NCBI GenBank assembly: GCA_025506515.1
Contig: CM046443.1
Span: 94,700,666-94,764,665, forward strand
Reading direction: 5' to 3'
DNA length: 64,000 bases
From: Flaveria trinervia
Taxonomy: Eukaryota; Streptophyta; Magnoliopsida; Asterales; Asteraceae
Made by a program: the position numbers and the translations under genes. The notes beneath the pieces were generated by a model. It made no database searches and was not told the DNA's origin. It saw only the letters and a list, made by a program, of their open reading frames with translations. Of the stretch, positions 10,392-20,640 are shown in pieces; positions within the stretch are counted from its first letter, which is position 1; every line of letters starts with the position of its first letter.

Positions 10392-11661
10392 ACAGTGATT
10401 CGGATGTCGAGCAGCTAGAGCTACCTGAAGACGACTCCGACGACAACGACAGCGGTAATGGTGGAGATGCAGGGCCCACTCAACCGAGGGCCCACACTGC
10501 TGATATAGCATCTCTAGCATCCATCCAAGGTGGAGTAGAGGCTGCAGGGTTCCATCAGGACTTTCGCCTTGATGAGTAGGAGGATACGGATGAGGAGCCC
10601 CTAACCCGCACTGTGGGGAGCCGAGTGGTTGCCACCGACCGAGGTATTTGGGAGGTTGGTGGACACCCTAGCGAATCTGGGGAGGCTGACACTGATCCTA
10701 CTTATGCTCCTGATCAGTCCAGTAGTGTTCCAGGGGGAGCATCCACGGGTTGAAGAAGAAGAAGAGGAGGATGATCTTCATCACCACCACCACTACTACC
10801 ACCTCTTCCACCACTCCACCCACTACCACTATCCCATCCACCACATTATCTACCACCTCACATACCACTACCACAACCTCTCCACCATCACCTTCATCTA
10901 TACCACCCCCAATCCTCACCACTCCACCACCACCTTCAACTATACCACCCCCAATCTTCACCATCCCACCACCACCTTCATCTATACCACCTCCAATCTT
11001 CACCACTGCCACCACCACCATCACTGGCCACCATGCAGGACCGTCATCTTACCCTTCCTATCCATCTGGATCCTCTCTACCTCCTAGTGGGGTAGAGGAA
11101 CAGCTCTCGGCACTTAACCAAATGGTGCTAAAGCTGTTGGCAGCCGATGACGAGAAGACTGCCCAGATTCGTCAGCTAGTAGATCTTACTGCCGCACAAT
11201 CTCAGCAGATATCTCAGTAGGCTCAGCTGATTGAGCAGAAGACCCAACAAATTGCTGCACAGAGCTCAGAGGTGTCTCAACTCCAGGAGCAACATGTCCA
11301 ATTAGCCAAAAGGATAGAGGAGTTGGAGACTACCAACAAGACCATCATGCTAAGGCTCAAAGGATCTAAAAAGGAGCCACCAAAGATCAAAGAGGGAGAT
11401 GGAGATGATGGTGATGATGATGACAGTGATGCTGATGATGATGATGTTGATGATGATGATGATGATGGTGATGAGCAAGGAGATGATACTGATGCTGGTG
11501 ATGATGCTGATGATGATGTTGATGATGATGATAAGGATGCATCTGCTATGGGTGCCACATCTGCAAGTGAAAGGAGGAGCAAAAAGACTCAAGACCAAGG
11601 TGCCTCCACTTCAGCCCTGTCAGCAGAGGAGCATATGATACAAGACAAGAGTAATACTTAG
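10392..11661 (+). pseudogene. Envelope-like region: proline-rich, coiled-coil and poly-Asp segments
   Basis: Continuation in several frames. 10750-11080 is a Thr/Pro-rich tract (repeats like SSIPPPIFTT); 11090-11370 encodes a heptad-like coiled coil (LNQMVLKLLAADDEKTAQIR; later RIEELETTNKT), interrupted by TAG 11218-11220; 11395-11545 is a GAT-repeat tract giving an Asp-rich stretch; TAG at 11659-11661 ends it. Proline-rich plus coiled-coil architecture has been described for Sirevirus env-like proteins. Confidence 0.5.
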
Positions 11662-12903
11662 TTGTTTATGTTATTTAAATCATATGTATTTGAATCTTGT
11701 ATCAAATTAATGTAATGAATGTTATATTTAATGTTGATGTTTTCTGTTTTGATTATTAACTAATGATTGTTGTGTTACATGTTTTAAATCAAGCAGATCC
11801 AAACTACCAGAGAGATGAGTATGATGTTGCTCCCATCCAACAGATCAAGACTCAGCTCACGATGATTCTTGATCTGTAGTGTATTGTCAGGAGATCAGTG
11901 AATTACACTCATGAAGAAAGAGAGATAATTCATGATCTCACAGACGAGCAACTGGCAGAAATCTTCTGACTCAATCCAGATGAGATCGTGAAAGCTGCTC
12001 CAACATTCCAAGTTGAAAGTGACGATGAGCTCAACGACGTTGATGAGATCGAGATAGAAGATATCACAGACCAACACTATCCAGAGTACACTGACATTGA
12101 AGGTAATGTCGTTCCCAATCTGGGCGACAACCTTGTCAGTGAAACTTTTGAGACTTTGGATAGAATGGAAGCAGAGTCAGACAAGAAAGAAGACACAGCC
12201 CAGGCCTCGGAAGCTGAAGTTAATATCACAAAGGCTGAGTGGGCTGCGTGTTTTGAAGAAATAAGAGCCCAACGCGGTGCTTCAACGTCAACTGTCTACA
12301 CCAAGCTGTATAAAGTGAAGAAACATCAAAAGTGTCAGGCAGAATCATAGCGTACGCATATTTTGAAGATCTCAACGTTTATGCAATTAAACGTGAGAAA
12401 GGGATTGAGTATTTCAGGTTCCTACATGACCTGAAGACTCTTCCTGGATTTGAGCTGAACCAGTTAGCAAAGTTAAAATTGCTACACGCTAACCCAAGGA
12501 AAATGTCAGGTTGGTTTGAGACTACTCTTAAAAAAGAGTACCACACCAGATGGGTCAACTTCAAATCTCAACAGCCAACGAGGTATCTCAGACGGTCTGA
12601 GGTTGATCCCATTACTGGAAAACCAAAAATATGCTGAAGTGGAATCCTCCGCGCACAATGTCAAAGATCCCTCTACGAGAGATGCCACAGGACTTCACTC
12701 CACACTTCAAATGGTGGTATTATGATTGGAGGACGGGAGAGGCAGTCATAGTTTTGAATAAGAATGGTGTTATGGAAACCATAAGGGTGTTCAACCCTAT
12801 GTGGCTTACAAACTTGTCTGCAGATGATGTTTATACATTGTACAAGTGGCCATTATTCACTCTCAAGATATTGTACAAGCTCTACAATTTCAGAACGTTA
12901 TAA
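11662..12903 (+). pseudogene. Envelope-like region, C-terminal segments
   Basis: Short open frames at 11988-12350, 12332-12637 and 12631-12903 overlap by a few bases and read as one broken protein: an acidic segment (DELNDVDEIEIEDITDQHY), then KREKGIEYFRFLHDLKTLPGF, then FTPHFKWWYYDWRTGEAVIV and DVYTLYKWPLF. Function unknown. It ends ~115 bases before the 3' LTR. The 11662-11987 part shows only fragments (YQRDEYDVAPIQQIKTQL). Confidence 0.45.
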
Positions 12904-13007
12904 GACTTTGTTTTGCTTTTGAGATACACGCCGGAGTCACTAGAGAAGAGAAGTACAAGAAGTTTGAGGAACTTATGAAAGATGTAAGATATTAGACGAA
13001 ACTAGGT

Positions 13008-13019
13008 CCAAGGGGGAGT
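13008..13019 (+). other. Polypurine tract of the copia element
   Basis: CCAAGGGGGAGT lies immediately before the LTR start TGTAGATACATG; a G-rich purine run at this place primes plus-strand synthesis. Confidence 0.85.
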
Positions 13020-13020
13020 T

Positions 13021-13764
13021 TGTAGATACATGTGTCCCTAGTTTTTTATCTTAATGTAATATCTTTGTATTGTCTTACACTTATGTAATTGTAATTGTAT
13101 GGGTACTTAATGAAATACAATATGTGGTTGTGCTTAATGTTGAATATTTCATTGGTTGGTATGTAATAACTCTTATTGACTTGATTATATAGGTTGTGAT
13201 TGTTTGAATACTATCTAAATCAATTAATGACTATGAAACATATTCAAACTATATAATGTGAAGTTCACATGTGATTGGCCTATGCTAATGGACCATACGC
13301 ATGAACAACTTCATGCTAGTGAACCAGTCGTACGAATGAACCAGGAGACTGGATCAGTCGCATGATTGAAACATGAGATTGGTTCAGTCGCATGACTGAA
13401 CACTAAGTCGTGCGAATGGATCAACCGCATGACTCAATCGCACGACTGAACCATGCAAATGGTCCAGTCACCCGAATGAGAAACCTAAACCTATAAATAC
13501 CACTTAATTTGTGGAAAAACGAGACACTTCGAATATCTAGATACCCAGACGTACCATAGCCATCCAGAGACCTCTAGTAACATGTTCCAACTTCAAAGTT
13601 CACAGTAGATCGATTGCCAATCATTCTTAACGTTTAGATTCAATATTTAATTGATTCTATGTGTGTTCTTACTGATTGGATCGCCAATCAAATAGGATTC
13701 TGCACTATTTAATTCGGTAAACGCGTAAATCTGTTAGTATTCAACGAGTACACGATCCCTAACA
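13021..13764 (+). repeat. 3' LTR of the copia element (744 bp)
   Basis: Starts TGTAGATAC after the polypurine tract, ends CCCTAACA; TG..CA borders. Bases 13366-13764 match the partial 5' LTR at 1-259 apart from the 140-base difference. CAGTCG/CGACTG words fill 13293-13490. CTATAAATACC at about 13491 (also at 127) is a good TATA box for the element's transcript. Confidence 0.9.
13491..13501 (+). promoter_or_regulatory. LTR TATA box
   Basis: CTATAAATACC follows the word array in both LTRs (127-137 and 13491-13501), in a position suited to start transcription within the LTR. Confidence 0.55.
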
Positions 13765-14364
13765 GTATGTACATGTGGCGAGGGATTCCCATAATCCCTC
13801 GCTGGCATGCTTTTCTAGGCGAGGGATTCCCTACACCCTAAACCCTAAACTATAATCCCTCGCCATGTCAGCAAGGGATGGACACATGGATCGATGGGAT
13901 TGGTTGTTTATTTAATAAACTTATTTTTGACCGGTTATTTTAATAATCCAATTTGGTCAAATGGTTATTTTTGTAATTCACCCAATTTGAAACTTAACTG
14001 GACCACCAAATGCAGTAGTCAAATCAGAAAAGTTTGAAACTTTACTAAAGCACCGACGTTACTTTTTAATATGTATAATAATTATTAACCATTTTATTTA
14101 ATTCTTTTTGGATTAAAATTAGTTTTATAACAAAATAAGCAAGAAATCTTTTTATTAATATTATTTCTAAAGAAATAAAATTTTACTTTTTTTAAAAAAC
14201 ATCAAACTTTTTAAAAAACCCAAAATATTGAATTATTTAAAACGGGTAGTTTTGAAACAAAATTTTTATTTTATTTTTTGAAAAACTAAAAAAAGATAAT
14301 AAAAAAATAAAAGTTTAATAAGTTGATATCATTGTTTATCGCTTATATTCCTTATTCATATGTA
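13765..14364. other. AT-rich intergenic DNA
   Basis: 13772-13890 contains GGCGAGGGATT and its reverse complement AATCCCTCGCC several times, an imperfect inverted repeat. The rest is AT-rich with no gene seen. Confidence 0.5.
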
Positions 14365-14372
14365 CTTTCAAT

Positions 14373-14738
14373 TAGAGGTGTACAAACTGGTTCATGGAAT
14401 CAAACCGGTTCGGGTTTAAAACCAAACCGGTTTTTTGGTCATGAGGTCAAACAAGTTTTTGTTCAAACCGGTTCGGGTTACAAACCGGTTTGGCTCACCG
14501 GATACTCGAACCTGCCAAACCGATTCGGATCGGTTTTTTTAATAAACCAGTTTTAGAACCGGTTTAACCGGTTTTTAACTATTGAAACTGCTTTATAAAC
14601 CGGTTTTGAGGGTGAGTTACCAAACCAGCATACAAACCGGCATTTCGGGACCGATTTGGGCCAAACCGGTTTTTTTTTAACCGGTTGCGGTTTTTTTGGC
14701 CGAACCGGTTCCCGAACCGGTATTTTTGCCCATGACTA
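14373..14738. mobile_element. hAT-type MITE rich in AACCGGTT (366 bp)
   Basis: Flanked by a perfect 8-base target duplication CTTTCAAT (14365-14372 and 14739-14746). Ends are TAGAGGTGTACAAA and, reversed, TAGTCATGGGCAAAAA, an imperfect terminal inverted repeat of hAT style. The interior repeats the palindrome AACCGGTT and its variants about fifteen times. No transposase. Confidence 0.85.
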
Positions 14739-14846
14739 CTTTCAATTGTATGTTATCTTAAAATTTTATTTTATAATTGAGAATTTTTTATTTTTTTAAT
14801 ATTTTATTTATTCAACCTGTGTAAAACACGGGTTTACTAATACTAG

Positions 14847-15000
14847 TTTTTTATATTAAGCTAACTAAAAATATGTGCATTTATATAAAATAAAACCAAT
14901 AGTTCATGTTTTCTTCATCTCTTAAGTAGAATGTCATGATTTATAATATCTCATTTTATTGTTTTAGTTTGGATTTTGTAATGAAAAATAGTGTTGAATT
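14847..15000 (+). repeat. Copy 1 of a direct repeat flanking the SPH gene
   Basis: Segment TAACTAAAAATATGTGCATT ... CCAATAGTTCATGTT ... AATGTCATGATTTATAAT is repeated downstream of the SPH gene at 16533-16930 with a ~260-base extra block. Suggests tandem duplication at this locus. Confidence 0.6.
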
Positions 15001-15470
15001 TGTAATAAGTTCTTGGTTACTACCATATTTGAAAAAAAATCAAATAGAATCTACATTTAATCTAACTAAGGTATATTTTCTAGAAGAATATACTTGATCT
15101 ACTTTAAATAGATTTGAAGCACACGTAAAAAAAATATTGAAAGTAAAGGGTCAAGATTATTGATAACAGTAGTTGTGTAGGAAGTATGAAAAGCTAGGAT
15201 TGTTTATCAAATCGAATTCAAATTGAGATGATGGAATCCAATTATCTGAATTTTAATCTTTTAAGATGGATAAACCGATTCCTATTTGAAATTCGAATTC
15301 AGTAAGAGAAAGTGATTTAATTTTAATTTTATTTTCAAATTCATGCTCACGTAAATACTTGATACATCCAAACATGACATGAGTAAAACCTAAATTATAA
15401 CATTGAAAATTCAATGTCAAACTATTAAATGATAAAAAGTTTAAAATAAAGTAGAACCGAAAGACAATGA
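15001..15470. other. AT-rich intergenic DNA
   Basis: No gene, repeat border or RNA gene recognised. Confidence 0.5.
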
Positions 15471-15480
15471 GTCATAAATC

Positions 15481-15815
15481 AATTGATTTGGGACGAGGCA
15501 CCACAAGGTTTTCAAAAGTAAAGATCATGGGTTCGAATTTCATTTGGTGCAATATACTTTAAATGGGCCAAAGGTTTTATCATAGTAGGTTGGGTGGTGG
15601 GATTCCTCCGGAAAGATAGGTGAGTCAGGTCACCAACATTATTTGTTTTTGCGGGGGCCAGTGGTCTTACCATTATAGATATTTGGGTGGTGAGTTTTCC
15701 TTAGAATGGCGAGAAGGTTGGGTCACAACTGTTGTCTATGTTCGCGGACGTGTGTTGTCTTTCGCCGGCCAATATATTTACCGGGTGACCAAGCTTAAAG
15801 TTTTCATTGACTATT
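15481..15815. repeat. Dispersed-repeat fragment with a pol III B-box-like word
   Basis: GGGTTCGAATTTC at 15530-15542 fits a B box (GGTTCGANNCC) and is followed by GC-richer sequence unlike its neighbours up to a GGTGACC at ~15785. I take it as a fragment of a SINE-like or other dispersed repeat; no target duplication or tRNA fold found. Confidence 0.35.
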
Positions 15816-15908
15816 AAAAAATTAGTGACATTAAATGTGTTTGTTAGGAGATATGAAGAAAGAATTTAATTTTATATAGTTATGCGATTAATGGAGTATA
15901 CTTACCTC

Positions 15909-15915
15909 TATAAAT
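15909..15915 (+). promoter_or_regulatory. TATA box of the SPH gene
   Basis: TATAAAT lies 37 bases before the ATG at 15952. If used, the 5' leader would be only about ten bases. Confidence 0.45.
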
Positions 15916-15951
15916 TGAGGATACGAGTTACATTTTTCTCAAAGCTTAACA

Positions 15952-16401
15952 ATGCCTAGTCTCGTGGTCATCATCTTTCTCTTCCTCATCTCTACATTTT
16001 CTTATGCAAATTCAACTAATTCCTCAAACTGCATGTGGACTTCAGATTGGCATGACTTCATTATAAATGGCATTCCTAATGATGCCATCATAGCTCATGT
16101 TCGTGATGCAAATGGTAGTTTCCCTTATTGTAGCCATTGTACAATTTCTTCCGGGCAATTTATTGATTGGTACACTTGTCCATTTATAAATTTGTATGGC
16201 GAGTTTACTTGGAAGTCGAAGAAAAAAACTGTGGAGTTGTATAATAAGCATATACATAAAATATGTAATCGTAATAAAGGTCCTTGGGGCACAGAGCATT
16301 GTTATTGGTTAGTTAAACCGACGGATTTTATGTATCTAGACGTAACCTATCGATATCAGATTCAAATTGGAGTTATGAATATCCTTGGAATGGTTAAGTA
16401 A
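15952..16401 (+). CDS. S-protein homologue (plant self-incompatibility S1 family), intact single exon
   Basis: 149 residues, no intron, as usual for this family. Residues 1-19 form a signal peptide (MPSLVVIIFLFLISTFSYA), so the product is secreted. The mature part shows the S1-family pattern: an N-terminal strand with HDFIINGIPNDAIIAHV, a central FTWKSKKKTVELYN block, and near the C-terminus CYWLVKPTDFMYLD, equivalent to the family's C-x-W-x-V...DGF block; cysteines at ~22, 50, 53, 66, 108 and 120 could pair. Poppy PrsS is the known member with a function (pollen rejection ligand); most relatives have no known role, and I infer none here. A TATA box lies at 15909. The gene is flanked by direct repeats (14847-15000, 16533-16930), consistent with the tandem-array habit of the family. 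Start: only ATG that gives a signal peptide. Confidence 0.72.
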   Translation: MPSLVVIIFLFLISTFSYANSTNSSNCMWTSDWHDFIINGIPNDAIIAHVRDANGSFPYCSHCTISSGQFIDWYTCPFINLYGEFTWKSKKKTVELYNKHIHKICNRNKGPWGTEHCYWLVKPTDFMYLDVTYRYQIQIGVMNILGMVK

Positions 16402-17270
16402 TTTGGATTTGTTTAAAGTGGTATCAAAATTAAACATAATAAAGTTTATTTCCAACCTTACTTTCGAATGTGTGTGCATATTTTTAGTTCTTCCGTTGTA
16501 AATAAATTTCCATGTACTAGTCTTGTGTCTTTTGTATTAACTAACTAAAAGTATGTGCATTTATATGAAATGGAATAGTTTAGAATACAATTTTTTATGA
16601 AATAAAAAAATTTATTATACGAAGTGTTTTCTTCATATAAAATGTACAAAGTATGGTGAAATCATCAAGTAAGAATGTTTTACGCTTACATGATAATTAT
16701 CATGCAGGAATGAATATATCACGAATGATAGGTGAAATTATCAAACAAGAAGAACGAATAATTACGCAATTATTTCGTATAATTCGCACCGAAAACCCCC
16801 TTGTTTCACAAGCTTCTCTTATATTAAAACGATAAATAAAATGTAACCAATAGTTCATGTTTATTTCATCTCTTATCTAAAATGTCATGATTTATAATTT
16901 ATTATGAAAGAGTTTTAATCAGGGTTTGTAATCAAAATTGGGGTGCTAAACAGGTAATGTTTGCGGGTTAGCGGATCCGACCCAACACAAACTCAAAATT
17001 GTACTTTAATGAGAACATGATTTGAACACTAAAATCATGTCAGACATGTGAATCCGACCCCAACATAAACAGTTACGGGTGACATGAATACTGCCCGCCA
17101 GATCTGATTTTTTAAATTTTTTGTACTTTTTATAAATTAATACTATAAAGTTACTATTTTCAACAAAAAAATAGAAAAAAATTAAAATAATTATATTTAT
17201 ATATAAAATCTTATTTACATTTTCATGTTTGTGAGGGTTAGGTGGAGCTAGATGCTTTCTATCTATAACA
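16402..17270. other. SPH downstream flank and intergenic DNA
   Basis: 16533-16930 holds copy 2 of the direct repeat, split by a ~260-base block at about 16573-16840. 16950-17110 carries GC-richer words (GGATCCGACCCAACACAAAC) common in non-autonomous hAT elements; borders not found. No gene. Confidence 0.45.
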
Positions 17271-17299
17271 AATGATCATTCAAGGAGAATTATGGTCAA

Positions 17300-17535
17300 C
17301 GTTTGAAAAAAAAAGGATGATTAATGGTGAAATTAAAATTCTTGGTTTTCTATGAATAAAGAACAGAGTAAAAAACAGGTTCTTACATGGGAGAATTGAA
17401 TTAATTTAGATGTCTCTAAGTTTGGGCATTTATAAGTGGTGTGTGTATAATGGTGATTGTAAAGTAACTATAGACTAACAATTTGTTGGCATGTGATTAA
17501 TAAATAAATTTTTGTTGGCCTTTAGAAAAAAAAGA
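17300..17535 (+). mobile_element. 5'-truncated LINE (L1-type) 3' tail
   Basis: Ends TTTTTGTTGGCCTTTAGAAAA followed by an A-rich run, the same 3' terminus as the LINE tail at 49372-49590. It sits at the upstream edge of the copia relic. Left border and target duplication are unclear. Confidence 0.45.
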
Positions 17536-17655
17536 AGGAACGTGATTTTGCCAAATTTAAAGCATGGGAGATTTTAATATGAAATCAAACGGGGAGGAAG
17601 ATCAAAAAGCTTAAAAAAGGACGATAGGTTGGAGTTATATAATTAAATGTTCAAC

Positions 17656-17737
17656 CACATGAGCGGCCCTGGGACGGGTAGACGACCGCTCAAGGCCCAA
17701 ATTTTTTTAGCGACCCAAAATTTAAATATATATATAT

Positions 17738-17790
<53 letters not shown>

Positions 17791-18126
17791 TTGTATGTGA
17801 ATATAATATATTAAAAAAACATGGGCTATCAACAAACTCAAACCCAATAGAAATTTAATTATTTTAATCTATTAAAACTTATGATCAATTATCATTTTAA
17901 TTAGTTTAATTCACTATCATATATTCAATCTAAACTCATTTCAAAAATATTAGAAGAATCTTACGATTAGCTTAAGTAAGTAACTAGATTAATTTTGTTT
18001 ATTGGTATAACAACTTTTGTCGTAAAATAAATTATATGCATATGGATTATTGATTTTTTATTATGGGGGGCATTTCTTTTACTTGTCTAGGGCTTAAAAT
18101 ATTTTAAGGATTCTCGGGACTGGCGT
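17656..18126. mobile_element. hAT-like non-autonomous element (471 bp) in the copia relic
   Basis: Perfect 8-base duplication TGTTCAAC at 17648-17655 and 18127-18134. The duplicated bases belong to the copia integrase reading, which continues on the other side, confirming an insertion. Ends carry GAGCGGCCCTGGGACGGG and CTCGGGACTGGCG (weak inverted repeat). Contains an AT microsatellite at 17726-17783. Confidence 0.7.
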
Positions 18127-18651
18127 TGTTCAACTAATTATGTAAGGAGCAAGGAATCGCAAGGCATCTGAGGGAGCCTGGTACTCCACCAAAATAGTTT
18201 AAATGGAGAGAATGAATATGACATTATTCAACAAGGTGAGATGTCTATTGCCAAAAGTCATGGTTACCAAAGATGTGTTGGGGTTGGGCTGAGACTGTAA
18301 CATCAACTACATATTTGGTAATAGATCTCTATCATTAGCAATAGAAATAAAGACTCCAATGAAGATGCGGTACGGAAAGAAGTTAGATTATATTCACTTG
18401 AAAGTGTGTGGTTTATTATCTTATGCCTATGTTAATCGAGGTAAGCTTGAGCCTAGAGCAAAGAAATGCATATCTTGGGACATCTAGGAAGGGTGAAGGC
18501 ATACAGATTTTGGACAATTAAAGATTATAGTCGCAAAATAGTTATAAGCATAAACGTGGTGTTTAAGGAGGATGTTATGTACAAAGATGTAATGGGTAGT
18601 CAAAAAGATGTTGCTGACGAAGAAGGCCTAGTTATCATATTGATTAGATGG

Positions 18652-18848
18652 CAGGGGCGGAGCATAGTTGGGACCGCGGGGGGCCGCCGGCCCTCTCTTT
18701 TTTTCGCCGATAGTGTAAATTTTTGGTCCGGTAGTGTAAATTTTTTGCTCGGTAGTGTAATTTTTTATATAAAATTCGAGTTCGCCCCCCTTAAAAAAAT
18801 TAATCTCTCCCCCGTCCCCCCTATAGGAGTGTTCAAGCTCTGCCACTG
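18652..18848. mobile_element. hAT-type MITE (197 bp) in the copia relic
   Basis: Perfect 8-base duplication TTAGATGG at 18644-18651 and 18849-18856. Terminal inverted repeats CAGGGGCGGAGC and CAGTGGCAGAGC (end reversed). Inside, TAGTGTAAATTTTT is repeated three times. Confidence 0.9.
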
Positions 18849-19041
18849 TTAGATGGAGGTGGAGGCTGACGGTGTAGTTGAAAGTTCACAACATCCGGTT
18901 AATACTATTTGTTGTAGTTATAATCCAGCAAACAATAGACTAAGAAGAAACATAATTCCTTATACAAGATTTAGAGACAATGATGGTATTCTTGTTTTTT
19001 TGTTTAGCTGAAAGTGAATATATGTTTGAACCATCAAAAGC

Positions 19042-19335
19042 ATTTACAATAAAATTCTTAAAAATATGTGAGTGTGTTTCTTATATTATATATGTTTTTT
19101 TATGGTTGAATAAAGAAGAGAGAAAATGTTATTGTTAATTGGTATATTTGAAAAATCATTGTTTAATCCTTATAATTTTTTTAATATTTTTGAAAATGTT
19201 TGTGAGTGAACGAGAAAAAAAAATAATGATAAGTGTATAAAAAATATTATCTATTTGAAAAAGAGAAAGTAAAAATGATGATTATTAATGTAATTATATA
19301 AATAAAACTAGATAAAGAATCTATCGGGAATATCA
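19042..19335. mobile_element. Diverged Tourist-like MITE, second copy of the 61928 family
   Basis: Aligns by eye with 61928-62223: AGCATTTACAA start, GAGTGTGTTTCTTATATTATA, AATGTTTGTGAGTGAACGAG and TGTAATTATA blocks in the same order. The right end is decayed and borders are approximate. It splits the copia relic between remnants of the pre-RT linker and RT. Confidence 0.5.
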
Positions 19336-20640
19336 TTTAAAGTATTCAACTGAAGTGAAAAAGAAAAGTGGATAAAAGCTATATACTAAGAGATAGAATC
19401 CTTATACAAGAATGGGATTAGGGTACCAGTTTATAAAGAAAATTGGATTGTAAACGGATTTTAAAATTAAAGATAGAATTCAATGAAAATTGAATTGTAA
19501 ATGGATTTTAAAATTAAAGATAGGTTTTAATGAGCAGAAGCACCAAGGTACTCAAAGAGCATGTGTTGACTATAATGATATATTTTCTCTGAAACATACT
19601 TGTATTAGAGTCATTTGCCTTTGGTGGTCTCAAAAGACTCTACGTTAAAATTGTATTTCTACATGGGAGTTTGAATAAACTATTAACATGAAGCAACCTC
19701 TTGGTTATTAAAAGAAGGATCAAGAGGATAAAGTCTGTCTATCAAAAAGGTCATTATATGGTCTTAACCAAATCCTCCGGATGGTGGTATAAATGATTTG
19801 ATAAGCATATGGTAAGCCATGGTTTATAATGAGTAGTATGATAGTTGTGTTTACTTTTAAGAGTAAAACTATGGTAAGTTGGTAACTTTGTATATGCATG
19901 TGTTGTTCTATGTTGAACTTAAGATAAGCATGAGATGGCTGCTGCCAAAGGAATTTAATGAATTGAATTTGATATGAAATTTTTTAGGGAATGCTAGTAA
20001 AATCTTAGGGATGAAAATTATAGATATGGAGGTAAAAAAAGTGTTGTTAACACAAAAGACTTATGTTGACAAAATAAGTGTTCCTTTGACATTTCATTTA
20101 AGTTGTCTAATAGCAATTCTCCTCTGTTAAGAGAAGAATTGGAAGTAATGGCTAAAGTTCCATATGCACAAGGAGTAGGGAGCTTAAGGTACCTTATGTT
20201 GTGCACCAGACTAGTTTTAAGATATGTTGTGAGCATGGTTAGCAGGCACTTGTCTAATCCTGATATACTCCTTCAAGTAGTCATTGGATACTAGGGTATT
20301 TGAATGGAACAAGGAATGTTGCCTTGGTATTGGGTAGCAATTTGTAAGAGCTAAACATGGTTGTTGGGTATGTTGACTCAGACTTTGCTAAAGATCTGAA
20401 TCGGTATATCAATAACAAGCTATGCATTCAAGGCTTTTGTGGTGTGGTGAGTTGGAAGTCAACTTTGCAAAAGATTGTAGCCTTGTCCACAACTGAGTTT
20501 GAATATGTGATTTTGACTAAGGCATTTATGGAAGCTATTTGGCTAGAAGGATTTGTCACTAAGGTATTGTGTGGAGTTGCAAGAAAAAATATTGGTGTTA
20601 TTTGATAATCAAGGAGCTATACATTGTCTGAAAATCAAAA

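Larger units (their letters stand above)
1..13764 (+). mobile_element. Large Ty1/copia LTR retrotransposon, Sirevirus/Maximus-like, decayed
   Basis: Nearly full-length copia element; only the first ~345 bases of its 5' LTR lie outside the window. Order seen: partial LTR (1-259), tRNA-iMet-type primer site (262-273), gag, protease, integrase, reverse transcriptase, RNase H (751-7000), a 2.5-kb spacer, an envelope-like coding region (9582-12903), polypurine tract, 744-bp 3' LTR (13021-13764). Integrase before reverse transcriptase defines Ty1/copia. The size above 13 kb, long coiled-coil gag and extra coding region after pol fit the Sirevirus/Maximus lineage (family knowledge). Many frameshifts and stops show it is non-functional. 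The target-site duplication cannot be tested because the left end is missing; the base run after the 3' LTR is GTATG. Confidence 0.88.
17536..20640 (+). pseudogene. pol: Decayed Ty1/copia pol relic, interrupted by three MITEs
   Basis: Readable in pieces: integrase from 17540 (DFAKFKAWEIL, DDRLELYN), then CKEQGIARH at ~18140, KTPMKMRYGKKLDYIHLKV at ~18350-18400, VFKEDV at ~18565; reverse transcriptase remnants (YNDIFSE ~19575; ILGMKI ~20010); RNase H (KVPYAQGVGSLRYLMLCTR at 20151-20210; VVGYVDSDFAKDLN, CGVVSWKSTLQKIVALSTTE at 20360-20500). Order integrase-RT-RNase H is copia; motifs such as VSWKS.LQ..VALSTTE differ from the element at 1-13764, so this is a different, older lineage. Dozens of stops; no LTRs recognised. 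19440-19530 contains a ~50-base tandem duplication. Confidence 0.8.

Noticed and set aside
10698..11024. Minus-strand Gly/Val-rich open frame
   Set aside because: Shadow of the Thr/Pro-rich tract of the envelope-like region; low-complexity repeat in the opposite strand.
11277..11638. Ser-rich, Ile-rich and Met-rich frames overlapping the GAT repeat
   Set aside because: Trivial translations of a trinucleotide repeat; the Asp-rich frame is the one in line with the surrounding protein-like sequence.
15530..15542. Possible tRNA gene around GGGTTCGAATTTC
   Set aside because: No A box at the right distance and no cloverleaf-forming arms; more likely a repeat.
16653..16835. 60-residue frame downstream of the SPH gene
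   Set aside because: No recognisable motif; lies within the extra block of the flanking repeat.
17726..17783. Long AT tract
   Set aside because: Simple microsatellite inside a MITE; no special meaning.
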